This document shows, in pieces, positions 12,140 to 23,726 of a DNA stretch of 64,000 bases. The DNA comes from Nitzschia sp. DOCU1 (Eukaryota > Bacillariophyta > Bacillariophyceae > Bacillariales > Bacillariaceae). Positions within the stretch are counted from its first letter, which is position 1. Each line of letters opens with the position of its first letter. The position numbers were made by a program, and so were the translations under genes. The stretch is from contig OX595993.1 of assembly GCA_951394045.1 (NCBI GenBank), forward strand, positions 124,001 to 188,000. Reading direction: 5' to 3'. The notes under the pieces are model-generated. The model saw only the letters and a list, made by a program, of their open reading frames with translations, did not search any database and was not told where the DNA came from.

Positions 12140-12455
12140 CTAAGAAAGCCAAAATTGAGTTCGTGGTGTACCTTGCTCATCCAAATAATCACCGCTCTCC
12201 AACTCCGGCTGACACCCCGCTGGTAACGGGCTTGGCGCTTTCTTCTTCAACTCCTTTCCTCTGCTTTGCAGCCATTGCTTCATGTTTTGGACCGCTTCTT
12301 TCACGTAGTCATCCGATCCAATCGCCCACTTCAGCCGCTCATCTCCATCAATCTTGTACCTTGATATGTTAGCTCCCAAATATCTCGTAGGTGGCCCGAT
12401 AGAGTCTGCCTTCACCTTAAAATGCTTATCAAACTCCTCGAGTATGTTCTTTACT
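12140..12455 (-). pseudogene. pol: Ty1/copia reverse transcriptase fragment
   Basis: Reading leftwards, the translation runs LEEFDKHFKVKADSIGPP, then RYLGANISRYKI, then SSDDYVKEAVQNMKQWL-like text. This is the characteristic region after the RT active site of diatom copia elements (KxDxIGxPxxYLGAxI). It stops being recognisable at about 12170 and abuts the kinase fragment at about 12456. It is a short relic inside element X. Confidence 0.65.
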
Positions 12456-12872
12456 GCCTTGGTAAGGGAACCTACTCACATGTTTTTGCTGCTGTCCACG
12501 TACAATTCCAAAAGAAAGTTGCTTTGAAACTATGCGTCTTGGAAAAGGAAATGGTTTATACCAACTTTGTGCGTGCCCTGGAAACTGTGGCTAAGCTTAA
12601 TAACACATATGCCATGCCATGTGTGGGTTGGTTTGTTGTTAAAGACGAGAAGCCTTCCAATGAGGAGAAGCCTTCCAAGGAGATCACTTGTGCCATCATT
12701 AAAGAGATGGGTGATAGGTTTCCAAGTATACGTACAAGATTACCAATAGCAAGACAAAACAGCACAATACCAAACAGCACAATGATGCTGTTGTGCAAAA
12801 CTGTCTACAGTTCTACTTGCCCATTTTAAAGCAGCTTTTGGAGGGCTTGATCCACAGTCATAACATATAAAC
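12456..12872 (+). pseudogene. protein kinase fragment (N-lobe plus start of helix E)
   Basis: The frame opens with a glycine-rich loop LGKGTYSHVFAA (from about 12458) and the ATP-anchoring lysine in VALK (12518-12529), followed by a charged N-lobe insert (EKPSNEEKPSKE). After a disturbed stretch around 12750-12800, another frame reads LKQLLEGLIHSHNI, which resembles kinase helix E just before the catalytic loop. The HRD and DFG motifs are missing. It is therefore an inactive N-lobe piece carried within the inverted arms of element X. Confidence 0.55.
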
Positions 12873-13189
12873 AAGGTTGCAATAGAAACTACGCTGACTA
12901 GTTGGGTGCCGTCGATCATTCGCATCACCCTGACTCTGACTGTGTCGACTTTTTGAGAAGACTACAATGATTTCATGAACACTACAACGGCGACGCTGTA
13001 TCGTTCCGAATTTCATCCGAGATTTGAGACTACGAATTACTACTGGCTACCAATAGCGAGGAGTAAGAATGACAACAAATCGTCCCATCCGAGGTGCCAT
13101 CTTCACTGTACCAGCACAGTAGTAAAATTTATTAGTGTGTCGTAATGTCAAATTTTTCTAGTTAGAAAGATAATAGATCAACTGCCCAC

Positions 13190-13687
13190 GTACCAAAAAC
13201 ACTATCGCTTGGTATCTTGAGGAGATGTGTGATTGTAGGTATTATAGAAGAGAGAAGGACGCCCTGTAAATACAATTCTATGGGCAACGGATGATCCGTT
13301 AAATATTATTTTACAATCCACAGTTGGTCCCCGCTACGACAGTATGTAGATCAACCCACGGAGGAGAAGAGGTGTCATTTGGGTGGTTAGGCAACAAATG
13401 TGTGTTTAAAGATATTATAAGAAAGGGAAGGATGCCCGGCGCTTTTAACGTATGTCTGTTTAAAGATATTATAGAGAGAGAAGGATGCCCGACGCCTTGA
13501 CCGTAACACTTGGGAGTTATGTCATTGAATCACTCGACTACGCTCTTTTGGAGGTGGTTGATCTATTCAGGAGTACTAATTTAGGCAAAGGAAATGATGC
13601 CTTAATCATCACAAATGCACAAATAAATTGATCGTTCCAATGATCTTTGTTACAACAACAAGACAGCAGTAATAAAGTTGGTCTATC
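13190..13687. repeat. 498-bp direct repeat, upstream copy
   Basis: From GTACCAAAAACA to GTTGGTCTATC this is nearly identical to 18129-18627. It begins within the right arm of element X and ends 80 bp before LINE copy 2 ORF1. Internally it holds three variants of a short motif, ATTATAGA followed by a purine run and GACGCCC or GATGCCC (about 13240, 13413, 13457). It may be LINE leader sequence or element X right-end sequence. Confidence 0.7.
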
Positions 13688-13766
13688 TACAGTTTTCAGC
13701 TAGTACTAAATTATCTACGTAGAACCAGTACCAAACCTACGTGGCAAAGCAACGAAAAAATCGACC

Positions 13767-16106
13767 ATGGGCCGAAACAAAAACAAGGCTGCCGAAGGGG
13801 CCCAGATCCAAGAAGTGGCACAATCACCCAACGATCGGCCCAAGAAAAAGAACAAAGGCGACGAGGCCGAAAAAATGGAAGAAAAACAAGCAATATCCGA
13901 GGAAAAAGGGGCTGTAAGAGCCACCAGATCGGCAACACAGCAGAAAATCCCGTTTGGACCGGCTAAGGGAGTCCAAAACCCGTACCAGAAAGAGAGAACC
14001 GAAATGGTGAATCCTGAGTTTGTGTACGATTATATTGCTGAAGGGAAAAAGGGTCCATCTTCCCTTCTCAGCGCGCAACCAAAGCAGTTTTTAGCCAAGA
14101 AAGCTCCGTTCTCTCAAGTTGAAATATTTGGCAAAGGAGAGACTCTCCATGAATTGGCCAGGGCAGGGAAAGCTGCTATTTTGGCTGATGAAGAGGCAAG
14201 TGCCACCTACGAACCTCCGGTGGACAGGTGGAAAATGTTATTTCAGGCGGTCTTTGAAGGGAAAACAGGAGACAAACCATTTGAGCTTAGAATGAAATCC
14301 TTTGCCCTCAGGTTGGCCCGTACTACCCCAGAAATCTTTGGGTCTCCGGTGTACTATGAAGGCAAACTGCGCTCTGGCACTATGACAAATGCCTGGGCGG
14401 CGGCCTATGCTATCTTAGGGGCTAGTTGGACCTTCAAGTCAGTGCCCAAAAAGAAGCAATCGAAGATTAGTTTCAGCGATAAACCTCCCGCAGTGTCCTT
14501 TACTCAAGCCCAAACCCCTGCGGTCCCAAAAGTAAATGCTCAGGACTGGAAAAAAGTCGAACACAAGAAGCCAGCAGCAAACATGTTCAGAACAGGCGGA
14601 GGATTATACGCCAACAAAGCACCGGCATCGAACCCATGCGGAAACCAGATGAGCATCAATCAAGTGGTCAGAAAGCACATTACATTCATGACGATCAAAC
14701 TTCCAGCAATTAAATTTGCTGGGAGCGAAGCGGATATTGAAGTGGTGGAATCCTTTCAGGCAGTCCTTGAAGAACTGAAATTCATCGATCCGAAAATTGC
14801 TCTCCTTCCCTGGTCCCAAACAGAGCGGTTCATCAAACCCATTCTTAAGGCAAATGAAATAACTTCAAAAAACATCATGAAAAATTACACTGATAAGCTC
14901 TGGACAGCAAAAGGCCAAAGCCCATGGATTCGCATCAAGATGGCTCATGATGTCGAGGTTGAACAATTCCACTCAGACCATCTTCAGGCCTCCCTGCGAG
15001 CATCAGACTCTGGTGCATGGCCCGACCAAGTTCAGCACAAGAATGTGGTATGTGCCGGCTGGCTCTTAGGGAGCTACCCCAAGGCTTTCAACGACAAGGA
15101 TTTTACGGAAGCACTACGCCTCCATCCACTTCTTATTGGCAAAGACGTAGCTGCAAAAGTTCAGAAATGCAAGCTCCAGTTCAAGGCCAAGGTAGACCTC
15201 AAGTAACGGGCTGTCCACATTTTCTGCGCAGAACCGGACCTCCCAAGCATCAGGAAGAGTTTCAATAGGATTTACGGAAGCGAAAAGGCAGGAGGGCTCC
15301 CACAAGGCAAGGACATGAAATTTGTGCCATATACCGCGGACCTCAAGCGTCCACCGTCTCCCGCACTACTCCGCAAAGTTATGCAAGCGTTGCGAGCACA
15401 GCGAGAATTTACGGAAAACTGTGAGCACATGGAAAACCCAAATGTCGAAAATCTTGACTACAGGGTAGATCACGGTATCAATGCTAGCCTCCGCCAGGTC
15501 GTGATGTGCATGAAAGCGTCAGATGGGTTAACGAATATGTTCGTGTCTGTAGACGTCCACTGGAACGGCAATGCTGTTTTTGTCTACCATAAAGAACTTC
15601 GCGCAGAAGCCGAGGCTGCCATTTCGCAGCTCCATTTTATTCTTGAAGCCAAGTTCGGCCCTCGGGCATGGCAGTGGTTCTCGCCTACCCTACAGGCCCA
15701 GTCCTCGGGGCTCCACTGGGACCCGAAGACGGGAGAGGTGAATTCAAACGAGGAGGAAGCTCTCACAGAAGCACTGAAAGATTTTGGGTTTGAATACCTA
15801 GACGAAGATGAAGAAGAATTCTTTGGGCTCAGTGGTGCACATGCCGTTGTTCCAATGGATCTCGACCTGGAGATCAACCTGGATGCTCTACCGGATTCGA
15901 CTCCGGCGTACGACATCAATGGCAGCATTGGTACACTTAGGCACCACATCTCCGAGATCGACACGGACACGGATGACGCCACCAACACAGCCTCTACCCC
16001 GGCGACTGACCTCAGTTCGCTGACTCCTGATTCAAGATCCTCACCTCAAAACGACTTAGCCCGTGGTTCGGCCACGGCCATGGAGGGCGTATCGAAATCT
16101 GAATAG
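13767..16106 (+). CDS. LINE copy 2 ORF1 with internal TAA
   Basis: ATG 13767 opens a 479-codon frame with a very basic, Lys/Glu-rich N-terminus (RPKKKNKGDEAEKMEEK). It stops at TAA 15204-15206 and continues in the same frame with plausible protein (HIFCAEPDLPSIRKSFN) to TAG 16104-16106, about 779 codons in all. The distal part is acidic (LDEDEEEFFG). Because LINE copy 1 has the identical TAA, the source element either carried a defective ORF1 or tolerates readthrough. It probably encodes the LINE nucleic-acid-binding protein; that role is inferred from position. Confidence 0.75.
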
Positions 16107-16113
16107 TAAAGAG

Positions 16114-18128
16114 ATGACAAGGTCTACACCAGCGGAGCGGAAGAGGCTGGTCGAGTCTGCAAAACAGCGACGTCGCAGGCTTAAAGGAAATATCAAATCA
16201 ACCAAAAAGAAGAAAAATTCAATCTATTATCAAACCGACCTCCAAGGCCAAATCATCAATCGTGTTGACGCCGAAGCCTGGGGTGACAAAATGGAAGAAC
16301 CAGCACCCAGGACCATTCGCCTGGGTTTCCAAAATATAGGACCACAACCACTTTCATCCACAGAAGAGTCTGCCATAGCCACGGCGCAACACATACATCA
16401 AGGTTTTTATGACGCATTTCTTTTTGCCGAGCATGGGCTACATTGGGGATGTGTCCCACCGGAGCATCACTGGCGGGAACGAATAAGACACGGTTACGAG
16501 TCATGCTTCACAAAACTAGGGTACAACGTTCAAGAACTGGCCAGCATCAACACCCCTCATATTACAGGCGGTACAGGGCTTCTATTCAGCGAAGAGCTCA
16601 CAGCCCGCCGTGGGGAATGTGGCACGGACAACAAAGGTCTTGGGAGGCGGACATGGTGCACAGTGAGAGGAAAAAGAGCCATGACAACAAGGATTATCTC
16701 GGCCTACAGACCGAACCGCAACAAAAAAGACTACGGTTCTGTCTGGAACCAACATGAGCGATATCTCACGAATCAACAGGACAGGAGAGACCCCCTCCAA
16801 GCCTTTGATGAAGACTTACTGGCTATGATAGACCAAGCCCTGGAGGCAGGTGAACACATTGTTCTTGGAATGGACGCAAACGCCGATGTCCGTACAGTTG
16901 AATTCAGCCAATATCTCAAGGAGCGGGGTATTCACGAAGCAGTGCTAAGTTTTCACCCAGACAAAATTCCCCCAGCAACGCATCAGGCTAATACGCATCG
17001 GAAGCCCATCGATAGCCTATGGATCTCATCGTCGTTGGAAGTTGTACAAGCGGGCCTACTTGCATTTGGTGATGGATGCCCTTCCGATCATCGCCTGGTG
17101 TGGATGGACCTATCACTCGAATCCCTCTTGGGGCACAGACCCCCTCGCCTTCTAAAACCAGTCGCCCAGCGATTGAAATCAAAGGACCCTAGAGCACGGA
17201 CGAAATATTGTGCAAACGTCGAGGAAGGCTACCAGGAGAAGAACATCATGTCCAGGACAGCTGAGCTAGCCTCGGCCGTAGAGCACTTTCAAATCGCAGA
17301 GTGGGGGAAAGAGGACATCATCAAGAAATACAACGAGCTTCAACATGACATCTACACAATACGAAAGAAGAGCTGCAAGAAGGTCAGGAAAATAGCTAGA
17401 GGAGGAGTACCGTGGTCCCCGAAGCTCCAAGGATTCAGAGACTGTATAGCCCTGTGGAAACGTGTCATTACTCTAGGCACAGGAAAAGCTACAAGCAGAA
17501 CGATAATCAAAAGACTTGCCAGAAAGTGTGGTAAACGGGCGGAAGTAAAAACCGCGTCATTGGACCAAGCCGTAGAACAACTCAAGGCAGCCTACAAAGC
17601 ATACAAAGAGGCCAAACCGAAAGCAGCCGAATGGAGAGAAGGCCACCTAGTGGCGCTGGCTGATGCAGTAGCCTCCGAAAAAGGGACGACCCGGCACAAG
17701 GAGCTTAAGTCAATGCGGGGTACGGAAGAACAACGAAGGAAAGGGCAAGCGGCTCGACGATTGCGTGGAAAAGCTGGAAAAACTGCTGTCATCAAAGTCA
17801 TCTATGATGACGCACTAGGAAACCAACTGGAGGCGCAAGATCCGGACACACTAGCGGAAGTCTGTGCAACGTCCAACCTACAAAGGCAAATGCAGTGTCA
17901 AGATACTCCCTTCATGCAACCCCCGCTGGTGAACGAACTAGGATACCTTGCAGACTCCCCGGCAGCAGACGCCATTCTTGACGGGACATACGAACCCTCC
18001 CTGGAACTTGATCAGTATACAAGAGAATTCCTTAGAGAACTCAAAACCCCGGAAAAGATACGGAATGCCAAGCCTATTTCAATCGATATTTCACCGGAAG
18101 AACAGATCTCAGCATGGAAAAAACAGAA
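16114..18128 (+). pseudogene. LINE copy 2 ORF2, endonuclease only, 3'-truncated
   Basis: Starts at ATG 16114, seven bases after the ORF1 TAG, like copy 1. The endonuclease domain is intact with the same motifs (GFQNIGP, GMDANAD, SDHRLVW). It carries three extra residues from a 9-bp segment at about 16250 that is absent from copy 1. LINE sequence ends abruptly at about 18128, before the RT domain, where the second 498-bp repeat begins; the frame then closes at 18159. Loss of the 3' half is not normal LINE behaviour, so rearrangement is more likely than incomplete insertion. Confidence 0.85.
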
Positions 18129-18627
18129 GTACCAAAAACAATATCGCTTGGTATCTTGAGGAGATGTGTGATTGTAGGTATTATAGAAGAGAGAAGGACG
18201 CCCTGTAAATACAATTCTATGGGCAACGGATGATCCGTTTAATTATTATTTTACAATCCACAGTTGGTCCCCGCTACGACAGTATGTAGATCAACCCACG
18301 GAGGAGAAGAGGTGTCATTTGGGTGGTTAGGCAACAAATGTGTGTTTAAAGATATTATAAGAAAGGGAAGGACGCCCGGCGCTTTTAACGTATGTCTGTT
18401 TAAAGATATTATAGAGAGAGAAGGATGCCCGACGCCTTGACCGTAACACTTGGGAGTTATGTCATTGAATCACTCGACTACGCTCTTTTGGAGGTGGTTG
18501 ATCAATTCAGGAGTACTAATTTAGGCAAAGGAAATGATGCCTTAATCATCACAAATGCACAAATAAATTGATCGCTCCAATGATCTTTGTTACAACAACA
18601 AGACAGCAGTAATAAAGTTGGTCTATC
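18129..18627. repeat. 498-bp direct repeat, downstream copy
   Basis: Second copy of 13190-13687, directly joined to truncated LINE copy 2. The two copies flank 4.44 kb. Neither starts TG nor ends CA, so they are not obvious LTRs. A partial, more diverged copy (GTAAATACAATTCTATGGGC onward) follows at about 18714-18845. Confidence 0.7.
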
Positions 18628-20317
18628 GAATGTTCTACAATGCCGCCGACTAGAAAATTACTATCCCTCGAGCAATTGTTATTGGTGATACCAAGCAGAC
18701 TGAGTATTGTTAGAGTAAATACAATTCTATGGGCAACGGATGATCAGGTTAATTATTATTTTAGAATCCACAGTCGGTCCCCATTACGACAGTATGTAGA
18801 TTGACCCACGGATGAGAAGAGGTATCGTTGGGATGGTTAGGCACACCAAGACAGCAACAAATTATCAAATATTTGCAGGATTAAAATCATTGACGGAAAT
18901 TCAAGACTTGTTTATCATGATCAATTTGTGGGGACAGCTGCCTATTGTTGGTTTTTAATAAGACTTCTTTATCATGATCAATTTGTCCTCCTATTGTTGG
19001 TTTTTAATACTTGATCCTTATCCCTATGCAGCAATGAATTCTAAAATATTTGCAGGATTGGAATAATTGCTAGGAATTCAATAGTTGTTTGGGAACGGCC
19101 AATGCTGTTATAGTTAAAGAGGGCTCAAAAAATGATCACTTATGCCTATTGTTGGTTATTATTTCTCAAACTATTTCCTCACTGTAGTGGTGCCATTATC
19201 TTTGCTTGGGACCAAGAGGTGAGACAAGAGGGTGCATCTAGTAGTAACCATATTATCCACACTTTTACCTGACAAATCAAACAGTGGAACCATTGACTAT
19301 GACTGGTGTGCCAGATGATAGACAGGTAAGTGTTCAATTTGCCATGGATGAAAATTTGCTGGATCATAATCCTGATTTGCAAAAAAAATTGCAGTAAGTT
19401 TAGGTGTGTGGAGTTGTGAACAATTTCAGTGATCTTTTGAATTAACTTGCTAAGACAGCTAGCACGAATCCCCATACCAAAAGGCACATTAAAAGGCAAG
19501 CCCTCTAGATTAAAATATCGAAGATAGTTCAAGGGTAGAAATGAATTGCAGAGGAAAAAATGTGCTGAGAGGGAAAGAGGTAGAGAATTGACAAGCAATG
19601 ATTTGTCAGATGATGATGAAGACTAATATGAATTATAACAAAGCAAATGTTAAATGGTAAGTGCTGGCTGGGAGCATCAAAATATAATGCATTTCTGCAA
19701 TTCTGATATTTCTTATCATCTTCTACAGGTAATCAGAACTTTTGAATGGTCATTAGATTTGATCAAGAAGGAGTGCATCAGCATGCCAAGTGATTCCGTG
19801 ACAACTGTAATGTGAACGTAGTGAGATTGTGGTTTCCCATTCATTTGGAGGCTTTTGGTGTAGCAGTTTACGTTAATGGCCATTTGGCCTGGTCAGTCGA
19901 GGCTCACAAACAGGTGAGAAAGAAGAGTGAAAACGCCATGACTGATGTCAAGGAGAAGGATAATGAGGGGGAGAAGGGATTGGATCATTCCACCATAACA
20001 AGTGATAATAACACCAACTACTTTCCTTTCACAGCTTATGCACGAGAGGCAAAACACTTCAAGGGATGGAAGGCATTTCTGCAATTCTGATATTTCCTAT
20101 CATCTTCTACAATGGTCTTTAGATTGGATCAAGAAGAAGTGCATCAGCATGGTACTTTGCAGCACTGGGTTCATAACGAGCCAGGGAACATAATGTCAAA
20201 TGTGTCCATGTTTGTTCATGATTACAAAAAGGATATTGAAGGACAATAGTTCAACCTTTTCTCTGGTTCTGTGACTAGAATGATTACTAAAGGTCAGCAA
20301 AGGGAGAGTGCATCATT
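18628..20317. repeat. non-coding region with small direct repeats
   Basis: Two local direct repeats stand out: a 60-bp unit around TTTATCATGATCAATTTGT at about 18905 and 18967, and an 80-100 bp block (GCATTTCTGCAATTCTGATA onward) at about 19690-19785 and 20070-20152. A weak 92-codon frame at 19812-20090 includes one of these blocks and is not convincing as a gene. Otherwise I see nothing. Confidence 0.4.
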
Positions 20318-20566
20318 CTATAGTATTTCGCTCTCTCCCATTTGAACAAGATGAATGCACAGAAACAAGCAAGTAAATTTCTGATAACACTGTTTCACTG
20401 CGGGGTCCTCTGTTAATGCTGCCAAATCCTCCCAGGGTTGCGCATCGCAATCCCAAATGAAATCCCAATAGGCACGATTGTTGAATTGGCATGTGCCATC
20501 TGGTTCAATGTGCAGAAAAACAAACTCCATGGAATACTCGGGGAACCATTTTATCATTGAACACAT
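20318..20566 (-). pseudogene. relic related to the 2645-3262 protein
   Basis: The minus-strand frame contains IKWFPEYSMEFVFLHIEPDG and later AYWDFIWDCDAQPWEDLAAL. It is alignable residue for residue with the C-terminal half of the plus-strand relic at 2645-3262 (IKWFRKHAMEFEFLHVNPDC; SWDLIWERDAQR). Interestingly, the position that is TGA at 3089 reads Pro-Trp here, so that stop is a mutation. Only about 80 residues remain. The function is unknown. Confidence 0.5.
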
Positions 20567-20586
20567 AAATAGGATGTTCGGATAGG

Positions 20587-20735
20587 GTTAGGGTAATTGG
20601 TAATTGGTAATTGGTAATTTGTAATCGGCAATAGAGAAATGGGAAAGAGGAAAAGGAGAAAAGAAACGGGAAAAGGAAAATAGGAATAGAAATAGGTGTA
20701 GAAGGGGGAATACGGATAAGAATAAAGGGATAGTC
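20587..20735. repeat. GGTAATT tandem repeat followed by purine tract
   Basis: Four to five GGTAATT units (about 20590-20625) lead into about 100 bases that are almost entirely purine on the plus strand (runs of GGAAAAGG, GAGAAAAG). Such tracts can form triplex structures. Confidence 0.6.
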
Positions 20736-21179
20736 AAATTGATAAGGAGAAGCAGAGTTTCCATGAACAGGCAAAGGATCAGGAAGATGATTGTCTGGAG
20801 TATTGTTTGGCAGGTTAAGAGGAGAAGCAGATTGTTGTTCGAGTGTGTCCCAAATGATAAGGTGGCGCTGGATGGGGGAGAGCAGTCCCTTTGTCAGGTT
20901 GTAGAGAATGCTTCCGGTTCTACAAGAGAAGAAATGTAGATGAAAGTGCAAGCATCAAGATCTAGCCACGAGCAGAGGAGAGCTGTGAACCCTTTTGCCA
21001 TGGCTGTAAGAGCACAAGGGGAAATCAGAGGCAGCCTGTTGGGCGTGGCGGGACGGGCTCCTAGAGGAAACAGGAGAAGGTTTGTGGACGTGAATTAGGA
21101 GGTGTTGGAACCTTTTGGTTGTGTGTTTGTTAATTTTACTCGACACCGAAGTGATAGGTTGGCTTATGTTGTTCCAGTA

Positions 21180-21404
21180 ATGAAGAAAATGGGCTTACCT
21201 GAGAAGTATGAAAAGGTTAGGAAAGAGTTTGGGTATTATATGGAGGTTGCATTATTGGATGAGAAGCAACATGACATCCAGAAGAAGGCAGCACATGATG
21301 GCCAATGTGAAGAACGTCATGTTTTGTTGTTTTTTGCCAATCCTTTACTTACTAATGAAAGAATGCAGAAGCTTATTGAAGAAGGAGTGAAGAAGTTGTG
21401 CTAA
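21180..21404 (+). CDS. possible unknown protein (about 74 aa)
   Basis: An open frame from ATG 21180 (MKKMGLPEKYEKVRKEFGYY) to TAA near 21404 has a plausible amphipathic, charged composition. The frame is open for another 26 codons upstream without an ATG start. No domain is recognised. It lies just before gypsy-1 sequence at 21484 and may be a host-gene relic. Confidence 0.3.
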   Translation: MKKMGLPEKYEKVRKEFGYYMEVALLDEKQHDIQKKAAHDGQCEERHVLLFFANPLLTNERMQKLIEEGVKKLC

Positions 21405-21483
21405 TTTGCAAATTTTGTGGCCAGGAAAAGTTTAGAGGAGTACAAGAAAGATGTGACAAGTATCTCTTTCAAGCAGGAGCAGG

Positions 21484-21761
21484 ATAGGGCACAGTTTTAA
21501 AACTCCCGTCTAGACATGAAGACGGCCCACAGCAACCACGAGTACGTGAAGAAAGTTGTGTTTTTGTTGACGTGGTGCATGTTAACCCTCCGGTGATCCC
21601 GTTCCGTCATGAGAGGCCCAACGAAGAGGACAAGATTGTGGGCAAGGACAAATGGGTCAAGAAAATCAAGATCAAGCTGGACCCCAAGGACAAGGACTCA
21701 GATGAGTTCGAGAGCTGCTGCGTTATCTTCGAAAGTGGCGATGCTGAACGATGGGCCCGAT
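21484..21761 (+). pseudogene. gag: gypsy-1 LTR end plus gag N-terminal fragment
   Basis: GATAGGGCA (last bases of the gypsy-1 LTR) is followed by the conserved CAGTTTTAAAACTCCCG and an ATG with gag sequence. It matches the gag at 30114 (NHEYVKKV, KIKLDP, DSDEF, GDAERW). A frameshift occurs about 20 codons in. At 21762 gag is interrupted by the terminal repeat of DNA transposon copy D. Gag would form the virus-like particle of the retrotransposon. Confidence 0.7.
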
Positions 21762-22399
21762 CATCTGGACCCCCAGAAAACGGGTTCTGATGGGGCATCT
21801 CTAAATTAAGGCTGGATATACTCCCGCCCGGCGCGCACCAGTCCCAAGCACGTCATCCATCATGGTGACCAATGGCGAATTTGAATCTTAAAAAATTAAC
21901 CCCCAAATTGAACTTCAACATTCCCCAAGAATATCGAAATTATGTACACAAAATTGCAGAGTCGAAGAGGACTTCTCCATTCTTACGGGGCCCTCCCCCA
22001 TTCATGCTGAAAGCACAAAATTCTCCGCCAATTTTCCACTCAAAACCAGAGTTCGCCATCTGTCCGTTGGACTCTCCCTTCCAAGTGGCACTTTACCACC
22101 TTGGACCTAAATATTTTATCTGATCTACAAGTAACATAGTAGTCATTCTACACGTGAAATATTTCTACAAGGAACGCCCCAAATTCCCACCACAAATGCA
22201 GAACTTGGGCGGCTTACAAAATTGCATGGGCAGGGATATTTCCCAGTACTGTAGCACCGTAGAAAAAGTAGTAGCAAGACACCATTTAAAAACAGAATAT
22301 CCTGTGTTTTGCGCCGCTACATGGGCTCTCGCTACAACTTTTTCTACCTGAGTTCAGTACCGCCCCATAATTCCTACCACCTCCATTTACATTGTTACC

Positions 22400-23726
22400 A
22401 TGGCAACTTCCAACACCACCCTACGATACAAACTCAACCTAGCATTCGGAGAAGCCCTCGCGCTACATGGGGATCTGATATTGGGCACAGAGGGTGCGGC
22501 CAATTATCGTCGTATATCCTACATGATGGATAGGTTGTTCAGGATCCTACACTCTTCCGACCTTTTTCCAACATGCAAGCCACAAAGGAAGCGAATGGGT
22601 CAGTCACTGCCATTCCATGGAAAGCGGTCCAAACCCAACAACGACCGTGACGAGAGTGATGGCGACAATCGTGGCGGTGACGATAGCAACAGGAACAATA
22701 GGGGTGACATCAATCAGGGTGACGACAATAGCGACGGCAACGATAGCAACGGCGACGGTGACCATAGCAACTGCAGGGACTGCGACGAAAGTGATGGTGA
22801 CGATAGCAACTGCAGTGACGGCGATGATAGTGATGGAGATGATAGCAATGGCGACGATAGCAATGATGACGATAGCGGCGGCAACGATAGCGACGACGAC
22901 GATAGCGGTGGCGATGATCAGGGCAACGACGATCAGGGAGATGGCGGTAGGGGCAACCTGGACAAGGATAGCGATGGCAACAATAGAGGCAACGACCCCC
23001 TGCTCCAATACCGCCTCAGTACTCACACTTCTGCAAAGCTGAAAGATGCTTGTCTTATTGACATTCATCAACGAAATTAAGCATTCCAGAAGTTGTTGAG
23101 GTACCAGCAGGCTCTGCAGATGGGGTTGCAGGCGGTAGAGGTATCATTTTGTTTTCTGGACAAACGATACAAGGACAATAAGGAGTTCATGGAGAAGCAG
23201 ATGCTAGAAGGCTTGTTATCTCTCGTTGTCTTGTCCCTTTTTCTCCTTTCACTCACCTTTCAACTTATATCGTTTTATTTCCAGGCATTCAAGACCTCTT
23301 AATGTTTATTAAGGATGACGTTGATTCAAAAGATGCGAGGAAGAAGGCGACCCTACTACAATGGATTGCCGAAAGTCCCCGCAAGATTCTACAGAGATTG
23401 AGCAAGTTGAATTCTAAAAAGAATTTTAGCAGCTACCTTGACTCTCTCAACTCGGATCTTCGAGCCAGCTTCATCCGCGGCAATCTGCATTCATCCAAGA
23501 ATAACCGCTCCATATACGGTATGCCGCATGGATGCACCTAAGCAAGATGGACAATGCCCTTGCATCTAGTAGGAAGCGACCTCCTCTATCAAAGTACTGC
23601 AATCTTTCAAACCCAGTCGATGCCACCGTCAACCATTCCAGTGCCGTCCATGAGCAAAATCCCACTCCTCCCTGCTCAGTGGTGGCCCTCCTACAGAGTA
23701 GCCCCTCCTTCTACAAGCCAGGCAAC
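22400..23726 (+). pseudogene. gene A of copy D (truncated, acidic repeat)
   Basis: ATG 22400 (MATSNTTLRYKLN) runs in a single frame through an Asp/Gly/Asn/Ser repeat (about 22640-22990) to a TAA at 23078-23080. The T1 copy has a Ser codon at that position. A probable intron lies at 23211-23284, with a GC rather than GT donor. The second exon matches T1 exon 2 (KRATLLQW versus KKATLLQW) but holds an extra segment of about 70 bp near 23490-23555. The frame is cut at the internal deletion junction. It lacks a central block present in T1 (48230-48690). Confidence 0.65.

Larger units (their letters stand above)
10941..13219. mobile_element. inverted-repeat element X carrying gene fragments
   Basis: About 120 bp at 10955-11075 recurs inverted at 13102-13219. 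Both arms start CAAGATACCAAG and run inward to CTGGTACAGTGAAG. The left end interrupts RNase H of LINE copy 1. The interior is a mosaic: a minus-strand relic, a SET-domain tail, a copia RT piece and a kinase piece. The same arm, with the same outer bases (CCCTATGTTCGTCA), recurs at 37466-37604. No transposase is visible, so it looks non-autonomous. I could not define a target-site duplication. Confidence 0.55.

Noticed and set aside
13190..18627. 498-bp repeats interpreted as LTRs of a retrotransposon
   Set aside because: They do not begin TG or end CA, there is no primer site or polypurine tract, and the interior encodes a LINE endonuclease.
22604..23071. Long minus-strand frame rich in Val, Ala and Ile
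   Set aside because: It is the antisense of the acidic repeat in gene A; low-complexity codon repeats open several frames at once. The same applies to 48913-49380 (+) and 48816-49072 (-).
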